Positions 17,235 to 26,570 are shown, counted from the first letter of the stretch. The stretch is DNA of 45,704 nucleotides from Micavibrio sp. UBA1672 (GCA_002320665.1 DCKO01000009.1:1-45704); one strand, 5' to 3'. Notes: generated from the letters alone by a model not told the origin. Made by a program: numbers and translations.

Positions 17235-18843
17235 GCATGCCTGCTATATCAGAGATCGACTACAATCAAGGGCATTAATAATAATAATTGCCCTTTTGTC
17301 TTTGATACCCTGCATTAATATTCTGTATTCCTTGATTTTAGGTGAAAACATAGCCTGGCTTATGGAAGCAGCTAGACGTCTTTTAGACGGTAAAAATTTA
17401 CTCCAGAATATCTACGAGACCAACCCCCCATTAAGTATATTACTTTATACACCATTCGTGTTTTTTTCTGAAGTCACCGGCCTTACCGGCCATCAATCAA
17501 TTTTTTTTCTAATAATTACTTTTAGTCTTGTTTTTGCATGGTTACTACTCAAAATCCTTGACCAAATAGAAATCCTGGATACGGTTCAAAAAAATGCAAT
17601 TATTTTTGCTTATTTTGTGGGCTTATTCTGTATTCCTAACATTTATTTTGCCGAACGAGAAAATATAATGACAATTGCAATCATTCCCTTTTTTCTTGCT
17701 CAGTATTGTATTACTAAAAAAATAATTCTTCCCAGTTATGTTCTATATACAGTGCTGATTTTCGGCTCCATAGCATTGCTTATAAAGCCACATTTCGGAA
17801 TACTGCCAACCTTAGTATTTGGTCACAGACTAATCACACAAAGACGACTAAGTATTGTTTTTGACAAAGATTTTCTTATACTCAGTATTATAACTTCGAT
17901 ATATCTAGTTATATTATATACATTTTTTTATAACTATTTAGTTGTTATTTTCCCAGATGTAATAAGGCTATATATAACCATCACAGATGATTATTGGCTC
18001 GCCCTAAGACTTAGCCCATACATAATGGGTTGCATTGTTTTAATCGTTACAGAATCTCTTTTAGAAGACCTTAGCAAAGACAAGAGATTTTTTGTGATAG
18101 GTTTATATATTGCTTCACTTATATGCTTTATACCTGCCCTGATACAAATGAAAGGCTATTATTATCATCTTCTACCGGGAATAACATTTTTATTATGCGG
18201 ACTATCATTATCATTTACAATTAGAGCAAAATTCATACCCTGCAAGCTAACGTATAGCTACACCCCTCTATTGCTCATGTGCTTGCTTTTATACTTTTCT
18301 CTTCCAAAAGTAAGTGATTATCCGAAAGTTCAAAATATAAAATCGATGCCCTTTGGTGTTTACTTATCAGAAAATTGCCCTAACCCTTGTACTTTTTTTA
18401 TGTTTCACAGCAGTCTTTCCGTTTTTCATCCTACAGCTTTTTACATGGGCCTACATCATGGATCACGCTTTCCCGTCTATTGGTTCTTACCTAGTATAGT
18501 TAATGCCGATTACGCACACAAAAACAACCTTAATTCTCAACTATCATTAGAGGAAACTCAAAACCTAAAAAAACGATACACACAATACGCTCTGGATGAT
18601 CTAAAAAACTACGAGCCTTCAATAATATTGCTTGTAAATAATATCAGCATAGCCGGAGATGAATATTTCAATTATGTGGACTTTTTTTCCGAATCAATAA
18701 AATTCAAAGAATATTTTTCTGCTCATTACTCGAAAACTGGATCTTTTAAAATGGACCAATCCCTTTATTTTAAAGATACTGATTACCAACCAAGTCCACA
18801 TATATTCGAATATGATGTCTATACCAGAAAAGATTCACTCTAA
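17224..18843 (+). CDS. Polytopic membrane protein, GT-C-like glycosyltransferase paralog 1
   Basis: About 539 aa with many hydrophobic segments over residues 10-390 and a soluble C-terminal part. It is clearly paralogous to the protein at 19293-20897; shared blocks are YETNPPLS, IKPHFGILP/LKPHYAILP, the KG-rich QMKGYYYHLLP/QGKGFEYQAIP, and HGSRFPVYW/YGSRFGQVW. Topology and the ETNPPL loop fit GT-C membrane glycosyltransferases that use polyprenyl-phosphate sugars. In the first periplasmic loop it reads LGENIAWL where the paralog has DTDTGWL, so the DxD aspartates are not conserved. ATG 17224 is chosen because GAGG lies just upstream. With GtrA and GtrB adjacent, it is likely a GtrC-like transferase; acceptor unknown. 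Confidence 0.65.
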   Translation: MQHKHACYIRDRLQSRALIIIIALLSLIPCINILYSLILGENIAWLMEAARRLLDGKNLLQNIYETNPPLSILLYTPFVFFSEVTGLTGHQSIFFLIITFSLVFAWLLLKILDQIEILDTVQKNAIIFAYFVGLFCIPNIYFAERENIMTIAIIPFFLAQYCITKKIILPSYVLYTVLIFGSIALLIKPHFGILPTLVFGHRLITQRRLSIVFDKDFLILSIITSIYLVILYTFFYNYLVVIFPDVIRLYITITDDYWLALRLSPYIMGCIVLIVTESLLEDLSKDKRFFVIGLYIASLICFIPALIQMKGYYYHLLPGITFLLCGLSLSFTIRAKFIPCKLTYSYTPLLLMCLLLYFSLPKVSDYPKVQNIKSMPFGVYLSENCPNPCTFFMFHSSLSVFHPTAFYMGLHHGSRFPVYWFLPSIVNADYAHKNNLNSQLSLEETQNLKKRYTQYALDDLKNYEPSIILLVNNISIAGDEYFNYVDFFSESIKFKEYFSAHYSKTGSFKMDQSLYFKDTDYQPSPHIFEYDVYTRKDSL

Positions 18844-19251
18844 AGCATTCTTTTCTGGTTTATCTTTGAAAACAAAAATCCAAGACCCGATATAATTCCA
18901 TATAAATGACACAGCCATGGCAGCTATCTTGGCAATTAGAGGATGAAAAAACAAAGAAAGATATTTTACAACAGGCGTACTTAAAAGGAGGCCAATGATA
19001 CCCACCATATAAAAACGAGACATTTGCCTAATTAACTGGTCACGTTTTAAATTTTTAAAAGTCCATATAGCATTAAAAATAAAGCTATTAATCAGAGCTA
19101 CAAAAAAAGCACAAATATGACTAACAACTGGACTTAACTCAAACCAATAAAACAAAATTGCAAAGACACCAAAATCGATTACTGTGTTCATAGCCCCCAC
19201 AACTGTGAAGCGGCTAAAACTTTTGTAGTGATTTTTTATTATTTGTTTCAT
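18835..19251 (-). CDS. GtrA-family membrane protein
   Basis: A 138-aa protein with four predicted membrane helices and the family pattern FSRFTVVGAMNTVIDFGVFAILFYW, then FFVALINSFIFNAIWTFK. GtrA proteins are thought to flip undecaprenyl-phosphate-linked sugars across the inner membrane. The gene is on the opposite strand to the two GT-C genes and gtrB, and its end overlaps GT-C paralog 1 by 9 nt. Its start is divergent from GT-C paralog 2, with about 40 nt between them. This opposed orientation is unusual, since gtrA is normally the first gene of a gtrABC operon. Confidence 0.85.
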   Translation of the reverse strand: MKQIIKNHYKSFSRFTVVGAMNTVIDFGVFAILFYWFELSPVVSHICAFFVALINSFIFNAIWTFKNLKRDQLIRQMSRFYMVGIIGLLLSTPVVKYLSLFFHPLIAKIAAMAVSFIWNYIGSWIFVFKDKPEKNALE

Positions 19252-19292
19252 AAATTCAAATTCATTATTCTATAAAAAACAGGGAGCCATCT

Positions 19293-20897
19293 TTGCATAA
19301 GCAAACCCAAGCACAAACCAAAAATCATATTTTCAATGTAAGTGCTTTCATATTAGTTTTTGCCTCTACTGTATTCTGGTCTTCGTTGTACCTGAACATT
19401 CATATGGATACAGATACCGGATGGCTCATACAATGCCTAGAAAGATTTATATCTGGCGGCCTTTACGCCACAGATTTTTACGAAACAAACCCGCCTTTAA
19501 GCTTTTTGATTTACCTTCCAGGCTATAGTTTACATGCTCTAGACCTTATAAACGCAAAAACCTCTGTTTTAATAACGTTTTTTTTCTACATGGCTATAGC
19601 TAATCTTCTTGCTTTAAATCTTCTAAAACAACTTAAATTAGGCCATATAGAAACCCTGGCCTTCCTAAGTTTTCTGATACTTGCTCAAACATGGGCTTCA
19701 AACATAGCTTTCGGCCTCAAAGATCATCTGATTTTTATTTTCGTCGTGCCATATTGCATTTACCAAATTGGTCTGGCCTCTGCTATAGAAATTAAAAAAC
19801 GTGACACAATACTTACCGCAATATTAATGGCATTTGCACTGTGCTTAAAGCCTCATTACGCAATACTGCCAGTACTTTTTTTAATTTACCGTCTTATTAC
19901 AAAAACATCGGTAAGAAGAACCTTACTTGCTACAGATTTTATAATAATAGAATTATGCATTTTGGCCTTTGCTACATATTTGTTCATATGCTTCCCAAAC
20001 TTCATATACAAAATTTTACCGGATTTACAGAATATCTACATAAGCGAAGAGCGCTTCAATGTTATGGATAAAGCGATCTTTCTTGCATTACCCATCCTAT
20101 CACTAATAGCGATATACTATGTTCCTGATAACAAGGATAATATTTTAATAATGCGTAGGCTTGTAGTTAGCTTTTCCATATTTTCATTCATCTTATTTAT
20201 ATCATTTGCCATACAAGGCAAAGGCTTTGAATATCAAGCCATCCCGTTTTTAGGTACAACAATAAGTATTTTCCTATTTTCACTCTTTTATGTGGTTCAG
20301 CATTATATAAGATTACCCTCTATATCTTTAGCTGTTATTTTTTTAATAAGCATCGGCTTACTCTATAAAATTAATATTGGAAAGGATAAGACGTTACTTA
20401 CACCAGAAGAATTTGCAAACATACCCTATCACCAAAAGCTGCAAGAATATGCTTGGAATAACATTTACGCCTCTTATGAATTTTTTCCACTAAACTTGGC
20501 ATTACCCTATCACACTGACCTGAAATATGGCTCACGTTTCGGGCAGGTATGGCCCATATCCGGCCTATCCCAGAAACTGGAAACACAGCGCCTATCAACT
20601 AATGAGGTCAAGGAAACAAAAGAAAAAATGCAAAGTTACATCTCCATGTTTGCCAAAGATATTGAAAAATACAAACCTTCAGTAATTAGCATTCCACAAT
20701 ACTATGATCCTGAAAAAGATGGGCCATCTAGAAAATACATAGATTTCTTGCTTGCAAATCCCGATTTTAAACTGAAAATGGAAGACTATGATTTTGTAGA
20801 AACTGTTAAATTTGATAAATCACAAATTGTTACGGCAATAAAAAACGAAGAAGACAAATACCTAAGCTTTGATTTGTATCAGCGTAAGAAAGACTAA
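19293..20897 (+). CDS. Polytopic membrane protein, GT-C-like glycosyltransferase paralog 2
   Basis: A 534-aa polytopic membrane protein, paralogous to the product of 17224-18843. It keeps a DxD-type acidic motif (HMDTDTGWL) in the first periplasmic loop, followed by YETNPPLSFLIYLP. About ten membrane spans precede a soluble C-terminal region with a KYGSRFGQVWPISG motif. The start is TTG 19293, supported by AGGGAG at 19281-19286, 6 nt upstream. It precedes gtrB by 3 nt, so the two are almost certainly cotranscribed. This suggests it uses the lipid-linked sugar that GtrB makes. Acceptor and sugar are not evident from sequence. Confidence 0.7.
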   Translation: MHKQTQAQTKNHIFNVSAFILVFASTVFWSSLYLNIHMDTDTGWLIQCLERFISGGLYATDFYETNPPLSFLIYLPGYSLHALDLINAKTSVLITFFFYMAIANLLALNLLKQLKLGHIETLAFLSFLILAQTWASNIAFGLKDHLIFIFVVPYCIYQIGLASAIEIKKRDTILTAILMAFALCLKPHYAILPVLFLIYRLITKTSVRRTLLATDFIIIELCILAFATYLFICFPNFIYKILPDLQNIYISEERFNVMDKAIFLALPILSLIAIYYVPDNKDNILIMRRLVVSFSIFSFILFISFAIQGKGFEYQAIPFLGTTISIFLFSLFYVVQHYIRLPSISLAVIFLISIGLLYKINIGKDKTLLTPEEFANIPYHQKLQEYAWNNIYASYEFFPLNLALPYHTDLKYGSRFGQVWPISGLSQKLETQRLSTNEVKETKEKMQSYISMFAKDIEKYKPSVISIPQYYDPEKDGPSRKYIDFLLANPDFKLKMEDYDFVETVKFDKSQIVTAIKNEEDKYLSFDLYQRKKD

Positions 20898-20900
20898 TTC

Positions 20901-21860
20901 ATGAGCACAAAGAAAAAAGAAAAAATATCAATCATCATCCCTTGTTACAATGAAGAGGAAATGATTGATCTATGTCACTCTTCTGTGTGCGCCGTACTGG
21001 ATAAGCTTAATGATCATGAAACTGAAATAATTTATGTAAATGACGGCAGCAAAGACAACACATATAATAAGCTGTTGGAAATTAGGAAATCAGATAAGCG
21101 TGCCATAATTATCAACTTGTCTCGTAACTTCGGTAAAGAAGCCGCCATGACCGCCGGAATTAATAATGCTGATGGCGATGCGATTATTATCCTTGATGCT
21201 GATTTACAAGATCCGCCAGATCTTATTCCTGACTTAATAAAAGTCTGGAAAAAAGAAGATGCAGATGTCGTCTACGGCCAACGTGTCCAGCGCGAAGGCG
21301 AAACATGGGTCAAAAAGGCAACAGCCCGAGCATTTTATCGCCTGATGGGTTACATCAGTAATACTGAAATCCCTAGAAATACAGGTGACTTCCGTCTGAT
21401 GAATCGTCGTGCAACCGATGCCTTAATACAGCTTAAAGAGCGACACAGATTTTTAAAAGGTATGTTCGCATGGGTTGGCTATAAACAGGTTGCTCTACTA
21501 TATAGTCGCGCGCCCCGCGCAGCAGGTAATACAAAATGGAATTACTTCAAACTTCTTGATTTCGCCCTTGAGGGAATAACAGCCTTTAGTATCCTCCCTT
21601 TAAGAATTGCGAGTTTCTGCGGCTTCCTGATCTCGTTTTTTGCATTCGCTTTCGGTGGCTTTATTATACTCAAAACGCTTTTCTTTGGCGCAGACATGCC
21701 CGGCTATGCATCACTGATGGTCATGATCACCTTTCTTAGCGGTATCCAGCTCTTATGTATTGGTATTCTTGGCGAATATATTGGCAGGATTTTTGGCGAA
21801 ACCAAGAACCGCCCCTTATACTTCATTGAAAATATCCACGGGCGAAAGGAACACTCTTAA
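20901..21860 (+). CDS. GtrB/DPM1-like polyprenyl-phosphate glycosyltransferase
   Basis: A 319-aa GT2 enzyme expected to transfer a sugar from a nucleotide donor to undecaprenyl phosphate at the cytoplasmic face. The GT-A domain shows ISIIIPCYNEEEMI, IIYVNDGSKDNT, NFGKEAAMTAGI and the metal-binding D99-A-D101 in LDADLQDPP, then GDFRLMNRRA. Two C-terminal membrane helices (about residues 230-300) end in GEYIGRIFGETKNRPLYFI, typical of GtrB, ArnC and YfdH-type enzymes. Together with GtrA it makes and flips a lipid-linked monosaccharide for the GT-C proteins. The sugar cannot be predicted from sequence. Confidence 0.87.
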   Translation: MSTKKKEKISIIIPCYNEEEMIDLCHSSVCAVLDKLNDHETEIIYVNDGSKDNTYNKLLEIRKSDKRAIIINLSRNFGKEAAMTAGINNADGDAIIILDADLQDPPDLIPDLIKVWKKEDADVVYGQRVQREGETWVKKATARAFYRLMGYISNTEIPRNTGDFRLMNRRATDALIQLKERHRFLKGMFAWVGYKQVALLYSRAPRAAGNTKWNYFKLLDFALEGITAFSILPLRIASFCGFLISFFAFAFGGFIILKTLFFGADMPGYASLMVMITFLSGIQLLCIGILGEYIGRIFGETKNRPLYFIENIHGRKEHS

Positions 21861-21970
21861 CTCCCCTCTTCCATCTTACAGTTTTAGAGAGTATCATAAC
21901 TACAGAATTTCTGTTGCCGCACTCATAATGGCAATAACCAACCATTATTTTGTTTAGGAGAAACGTATCC

Positions 21971-22933
21971 ATGGCTACTGCACAAAAAATCCTACCTCAA
22001 GAAGGTAAAAAATACCGCCTAATAACACGGAGCGATATGGATGGCTTGGTTTGTGGTGTTTTGCTTAAAGAATTAGATATCATTGATGATATTATGTTTG
22101 CTCACCCCAAAGATATGCAGGATGGTCTGATAGAGCTTAGCGATAGCGACATAACGACAAACCTCCCCTACAATAAGGAAGTTTATATTTCCTTCGACCA
22201 TCACGCCAGTGAAGCAATCCGTGTCGGTGATCAACCGGAAAATATGATTATTGATGTTGACGCGCCATCTGCAGCGCGTGTGGTCTATGACTATTTTGGT
22301 GGCGCAGACACTTTCCCAAATGTCTCCAAAGAAATGATGGAGGCCGTTGACAAGGCCGATTCAGCAAACTTCACAAAAGAAGAAATCCTTTCCCCAGAAG
22401 ACTGGGTACTCTTGAGTTTTATTATGGATGCTAGAACCGGATTGGGCCGCTTCCGTGATTTTAATATCTCAAACTACCAATTAATGATGAAACTGATTGA
22501 TTTTTGCAGAACACATTCAAATATCAAAGAAATTTTGGAACTCCCCGATGTTAAAGAGCGTGTCGATTTATACTACGAACACCAAATGAAATGCCGTGAA
22601 CAAATACAACGTTGTGCAGAAGTGCATGACAATCTGGTTGTTTTAGATCTTCGCAAGGAGGAAACAATCTGGGCTGGAAACCGCTTTGTCATTTATGCCC
22701 TATACCCGCAATGCAACATCTCTATTCATATCTTATGGGGCAAAAACAAACAAAACACCGTATTTGCAGTTGGAAAATCCATATTAGACCGCAGCAGCAA
22801 AACCAATGTTGGCGAAACAATGCTAGGCTATAATGGCGGAGGACATAACGCAGCTGGAACCTGTCAGGTGCCAAACCTGAAAGCCGAAGAAACATTGCTT
22901 GAGCTTATCAAGAAAATCAATCAAGACGGTTAA
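21971..22933 (+). CDS. DHH/DHHA1-family phosphoesterase
   Basis: A cytoplasmic phosphoesterase of about 320 aa. It shows the DHH metal motifs ITRSDMDGLVCG (D22, D24), SFDHHAS (D76-H77-H78) and a DHHA1 C-terminal motif GYNGGGHNAAGTCQVP. Relatives hydrolyse short oligoribonucleotides, cyclic dinucleotide products, pAp or polyphosphate; sequence alone does not choose among these. The frame opens at ATG 21950, but ATG 21971 is better because TAGGAG lies about 10 nt upstream. It begins a likely operon with the PaaK-like gene (26 nt gap) and the LD-carboxypeptidase gene. Confidence 0.85.
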   Translation: MATAQKILPQEGKKYRLITRSDMDGLVCGVLLKELDIIDDIMFAHPKDMQDGLIELSDSDITTNLPYNKEVYISFDHHASEAIRVGDQPENMIIDVDAPSAARVVYDYFGGADTFPNVSKEMMEAVDKADSANFTKEEILSPEDWVLLSFIMDARTGLGRFRDFNISNYQLMMKLIDFCRTHSNIKEILELPDVKERVDLYYEHQMKCREQIQRCAEVHDNLVVLDLRKEETIWAGNRFVIYALYPQCNISIHILWGKNKQNTVFAVGKSILDRSSKTNVGETMLGYNGGGHNAAGTCQVPNLKAEETLLELIKKINQDG

Positions 22934-22959
22934 AACTCTTTTTGGATTGGTGAACAAAA

Positions 22960-24354
22960 ATGTTGCGTAGAACTCTGGGATATAGACTAGGCCTAAAGCC
23001 CTTAAAAAAGGACACTTCATCCAGAAAGCAAAAGCTTTTAAATATTTTGAGGTTTTGCAATCGAAACACCCCTTTTTACAAAGGAAAGTTTAGCTTCTTT
23101 CTTGAAAGCGCTACCGATTTACCTGATGAAGACTTCTTTTACGCCTATAGCCACCTGCCAATCGTTCAAAAATCCGATCTAAAATCCAAAAACACAAATT
23201 TCAAAAGTGTTACACTAGATTATAAATATGATTTGCTGAAAGATGGTAAAACGCCAACCATGCAAGAAGCAATCAAGCATGGCATCATCAAAAAGGACTT
23301 CTTTGCCTCCATATCAACAGGCGGATCATCCGGCGTTCCTGCCTTCCGTTGGCTAGACTATGAAGATGCAAATCTTTTTGCCCAGAGCTTCCTGCAATCT
23401 TTTAAGCTCAATGGATGGTCAACCGGTGAAGACTTTATTGTCTTCTATCCGCTAAAGTCCTATTTCACTGGTGTGTATGCCGACCAAGCCAAGCTATTAC
23501 GCTCGTTTTTTGGATTTACTATGGTGCCATTCGAGACCGTAGATAAACAAAGCGTAATAGCTCTACTTGAAACCTTGAGAAAAAATAAAGCAACTCTACT
23601 TGTGATTTTCCCATGCGTTTTACAGCGCGTCGCAGAAATCATGAAGGCAGAAAACATAGAGCCCTTTGAAAAGCTTCCATATATTAATGTGAGCGGTGAA
23701 TTCTTCTTGGATTGCAGCAAAAGATTTATTCAGGAACTTTTCCCTGACAGTGATATTCAATCCACATATGGCGCAGTCGAGTTTGGTGAAATCGCTCACC
23801 AAAAAGGCCTGAGCAGCTTTGATTATGATGTATTTGATGATTACGCCTACCTAGAGCAAGGGCCAGACAATTCCCTGCTGGTAACATCTTACTATCAACG
23901 AGCCTTCCCGCTTATCCGCTACAAGATTGAAGATATGGGCAGAGTAATAGATAATGAGGACGGCAGCCAGTCTATAACGAATTTAGAAGGTAAAAATACG
24001 GATTACATTATCGGTGCTGACGGGTATATGTATTACGCATCCTTCTTTAACTCCCTGATTAATGAAATCAATAATGCATTTGACGATCCAATAATTCACT
24101 TCATGATGCGACACCAAGATGATGAAGTCATGCAGCTTAATTTTGTGCTACACCCAGATAAAACCACAAAAGAAGATATCGTAGAAAAAGCAGTCAGAGA
24201 CACTGTCGAGCATGTCTTTGCCAACTTTGAGACAATCAAAATTAATTTCAAAGATCATTTTGATCACGATTACACAAGAAAGTTCAAAATCGTTGGAGAG
24301 GGTGACGGCTTATCAGAAGTCGTTGGCGGCTATTACCAAAGAAAGGCATCATAA
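22960..24354 (+). CDS. PaaK/CapK-like adenylate-forming enzyme
   Basis: A 464-aa protein of the acyl-adenylate superfamily, closest in pattern to phenylacetate-CoA ligase and CapK proteins. Motifs are the nucleotide-binding loop ASISTGGSSGVPAFRW, STYGAVEFGEIAH (A5-like), LIRYKIEDMG (A7/A8) and NLEGKNTDYIIG. The C-terminal lobe has the probable catalytic lysine region DYTRKFKIV. The N-terminal NRNTPFYKGKF segment is typical of CapK-type proteins, often found in surface-polysaccharide clusters. A role in decorating the glycans made by the nearby Gtr cassette is possible but unproven. The stop overlaps the next start (TAATG). Confidence 0.75.
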   Translation: MLRRTLGYRLGLKPLKKDTSSRKQKLLNILRFCNRNTPFYKGKFSFFLESATDLPDEDFFYAYSHLPIVQKSDLKSKNTNFKSVTLDYKYDLLKDGKTPTMQEAIKHGIIKKDFFASISTGGSSGVPAFRWLDYEDANLFAQSFLQSFKLNGWSTGEDFIVFYPLKSYFTGVYADQAKLLRSFFGFTMVPFETVDKQSVIALLETLRKNKATLLVIFPCVLQRVAEIMKAENIEPFEKLPYINVSGEFFLDCSKRFIQELFPDSDIQSTYGAVEFGEIAHQKGLSSFDYDVFDDYAYLEQGPDNSLLVTSYYQRAFPLIRYKIEDMGRVIDNEDGSQSITNLEGKNTDYIIGADGYMYYASFFNSLINEINNAFDDPIIHFMMRHQDDEVMQLNFVLHPDKTTKEDIVEKAVRDTVEHVFANFETIKINFKDHFDHDYTRKFKIVGEGDGLSEVVGGYYQRKAS

Positions 24355-25262
24355 TGCCCACCCCAACTTACCCCAAAGCCCTTAAAAAGGGCGATAAAAT
24401 TGGTGTCTTTGCCCCCTCCAGCTATGTCCTGAAAGAAGAAATCGAAAAATCCAAAAAACACTTGGAAGAATTCGGCTTTGAGGTCTTCATCCATCCCCAG
24501 ACTTATGAGCGCCTTAACCAGTCAGCCGGCACACATCTGCAAAAGGCTTTAGCATTTCAAGGTCTATGGCAAAGAGATGATATTCATGCCATCTGGGCTG
24601 CTGGTGGCGGTAATCGCGCCCTGCACTTACTGGATATGATTAATTTTGAAAAAATAAAAGATAAAGCTAAAACCCTCATCGGCTTTAGCGATGTCACCGC
24701 CCTATTAAATGCGGTTTATGCCCACACCTCGATTGTGACCATCCACGGGCCGGTATTTAAAAACCTTCACAAACATAAAGAGATAAAAGAGCTAATCAAT
24801 CTTCTCCAAGGAAAAACCTCATCTCTAACCTTTGAAAAATCAGATGTCTTGAAAACAGGTAAGGCATCAGGACACCTCATTGGCGGCAATTTAAGCGTCT
24901 TTCAATATCTTCCGCAAACACTGCCCAATGAATTTTGGAAAGACGGCATCTTGTTTCTAGAGGACTGTAACGAGGAACTAAGCCGCCTTGACCGCATGCT
25001 CCTTCACTTAAAGCGAACCGGAACGCTTAATCAGATAAAAGGCCTCTTGGTTGGAGAATTCACAAACATACCAGAAACCGGAACGCCTTTTGGCTTTACG
25101 CTGAGCGATATTATCGAAGAACATACAGAAGACCTTGATATCCCTATCATCAAGAATTTACCATTTGGCCACGGAGACAAGCTCCGTCCACTACCTATTG
25201 GCGCACAAGTTATGATCGATACAAATAAAAGCGCCTTTGATTTTAAATCTAACCAAATATAG
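24354..25262 (+). CDS. ldcA: LD-carboxypeptidase, S66 family (LdcA-like)
   Basis: A 302-aa serine peptidase that removes the terminal D-Ala from murein tetrapeptides during peptidoglycan recycling. The S66 triad is visible: nucleophile S112 in IGFSDVTALL, E203 in LFLEDCNEELSRLDRM, and H273 in LPFGHGDKLRPLPIG. The N terminus KKGDKIGVFAPSS is typical, as is AIWAAGGGNRAL. No signal peptide is seen, so it acts in the cytoplasm. The MccF-type members of the same family act on peptide-nucleotides; the close match to LdcA length and motifs favours LdcA. It overlaps the upstream gene by one base and the downstream convergent gene by 14 nt. Confidence 0.88.
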   Translation: MPTPTYPKALKKGDKIGVFAPSSYVLKEEIEKSKKHLEEFGFEVFIHPQTYERLNQSAGTHLQKALAFQGLWQRDDIHAIWAAGGGNRALHLLDMINFEKIKDKAKTLIGFSDVTALLNAVYAHTSIVTIHGPVFKNLHKHKEIKELINLLQGKTSSLTFEKSDVLKTGKASGHLIGGNLSVFQYLPQTLPNEFWKDGILFLEDCNEELSRLDRMLLHLKRTGTLNQIKGLLVGEFTNIPETGTPFGFTLSDIIEEHTEDLDIPIIKNLPFGHGDKLRPLPIGAQVMIDTNKSAFDFKSNQI

Positions 25263-25662
25263 CTTTTTTATATGCCTTACAATCCAACGGGCTCTCTCCG
25301 CTCCAAAACTCTTTGTAGGATATGATCTTTTGATCCGGCGTAAAGCATAGTTCTGTCATACCATCAGAACATCTGTCACCCATATTAATTTCCCAATGAA
25401 AATATAGCATGCCAGCTTTTCGTCCCCATGCAAAATCATCAACTCTATAATGCGTATTACCCAGCAATTTCAAGCGCACAAGATAGATGTTATACATCGC
25501 ATCACGGCCGCTAACCCTATGAACCGGATCTTGAAAACTCATATTAACGGCAAAAAAATCAATAAAAATATCCATAGATCGCAGACACAGATCTTCTAAA
25601 GTTATTAGAAAATCCTCTAATATTGGCTGATTTTTTAATTGCACGCACAGATCTTGCCTCAT
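25249..25662 (-). CDS. SnoaL/NTF2-like family protein
   Basis: A 137-aa single-domain protein with the cone-shaped NTF2-like pattern: an N-terminal helix (LEDFLITLEDLCLRSMDIFIDFFA), VNMSFQDPVHRVSGRDAMYNIY, DDFAWGRKAGMLYFHWEIN, and DGMTELCFTPDQKIISYKEFW. Many relatives are small-molecule isomerases or cyclases, or have no enzyme activity, so the function cannot be read. It is monocistronic on the minus strand, and its 3' end overlaps ldcA by 14 nt. It is divergent from carD, with a 242-nt spacer that holds the carD promoter. Confidence 0.7.
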   Translation of the reverse strand: MRQDLCVQLKNQPILEDFLITLEDLCLRSMDIFIDFFAVNMSFQDPVHRVSGRDAMYNIYLVRLKLLGNTHYRVDDFAWGRKAGMLYFHWEINMGDRCSDGMTELCFTPDQKIISYKEFWSGESPLDCKAYKKAIFG

Positions 25663-25756
25663 ATATTTTTCTTACATTACGCAACGCTAAAAGTACATAT
25701 TCCACCACAAAATATGTATTTTTTTATGAAAAATTAACTTTTTATCCGAGATTAAG

Positions 25757-25785
25757 TTGAAAAAAAGCTAATTTTTTGGTATGGT
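25757..25785 (+). promoter_or_regulatory. Candidate sigma-70-type promoter for carD
   Basis: TTGAAA (25757-25762) and TATGGT (25780-25785) are separated by exactly 17 nt of A/T-rich spacer. Transcription would start near 25792, leaving a 5' leader of about 110 nt before carD. The leader contains a T-rich stretch and ends in GGTGGAG, the carD ribosome binding site. Confidence 0.55.
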
Positions 25786-25904
25786 CCTTGTCTAAATCGT
25801 GTTCGGAGAGGTCACAATTTCATAAGGGAAGCCAAAGCCAACCCTAATTTTTTTGTCTCTTTTTCTGTACACATGGTCATTAATAACATTAAAGGTGGAG
25901 AAAT

Positions 25905-26450
25905 ATGGCTGATAACGATAATTTCGATTTTAATACAGGTGATGATGTTGTGTATCCTATGCACGGCGTAGGTCGCATCGAAGGTATAGAAACACAGACA
26001 ATTGCGGGTATGGAAGTAAAACTTTATGTCATTAATTTCGAGCGTGATCGTATGCGCTTGAAAATTCCAGTAGGCAAGGCAACAGAAACAGGCCTACGTA
26101 AGCTTAGCACAAATGAGCGTTTGGATGATGCTCTGGCAACACTCAAAGGGCGTTCACGCGTTCGTCGCACAATGTGGAGCCGCCGCGCACAGGAATATGA
26201 AACAAAAATCAATTCCGGTGATCCGGTTTCTATCGCAGAAGTACTTAGAGACCTTAAGCGTAGCAACGACGACACTGAGCAATCTTATAGCGAGCGTCAG
26301 ATTTACCAATCAGCTCTTGAGCGTTTGGCACGTGAAGTTGCCGCTGTAGATCACATCACAGAAGTCAAAGCTGTAGAAAAACTTGAAAAGCTTATGGGCA
26401 AAAAACCTGCCGAAGCAATCACAGCGGATGATGTAAAAGCAGCTGCCTAA
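25905..26450 (+). CDS. CarD/CdnL-family RNA polymerase-binding regulator
   Basis: A 181-aa CarD-type protein. These bind the RNA polymerase beta subunit and stabilise open promoter complexes, notably at rRNA promoters. The N-terminal RNAP-interacting domain reads FNTGDDVVYPMHGVGRIEGIE, then VINFERDRMRLKIPV. The helical C-terminal DNA-binding domain contains RRTMWSRRAQEYETKINSGD, IAEVLRDL and SERQIYQSALERLAREVA. The pattern matches alphaproteobacterial CdnL closely. It has a good ribosome binding site (GGTGGAG), a candidate promoter upstream and a strong hairpin downstream, so it is probably monocistronic. Confidence 0.95.
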   Translation: MADNDNFDFNTGDDVVYPMHGVGRIEGIETQTIAGMEVKLYVINFERDRMRLKIPVGKATETGLRKLSTNERLDDALATLKGRSRVRRTMWSRRAQEYETKINSGDPVSIAEVLRDLKRSNDDTEQSYSERQIYQSALERLAREVAAVDHITEVKAVEKLEKLMGKKPAEAITADDVKAAA

Positions 26451-26476
26451 GCTAAAAGTTATGGATAATATTTGAT

Positions 26477-26508
26477 AAAGGGTGCGGTTCCCTGGAACCG
26501 CGCCCTTT
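26477..26508 (+). terminator. Terminator-like hairpin after carD
   Basis: AAAGGGTGCGGTTC pairs with GAACCGCGCCCTTT (14 pairs, one G-T wobble) around a 4-nt loop. The stem is followed only by TTTAATTA, a weak U tract. It starts 26 nt after the carD stop. Confidence 0.75.
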
Positions 26509-26570
26509 AATTATGCACAATGTAAGGCAGATAATTCTATCTCTGCACCCTTTACCTTCAAAACATCACA

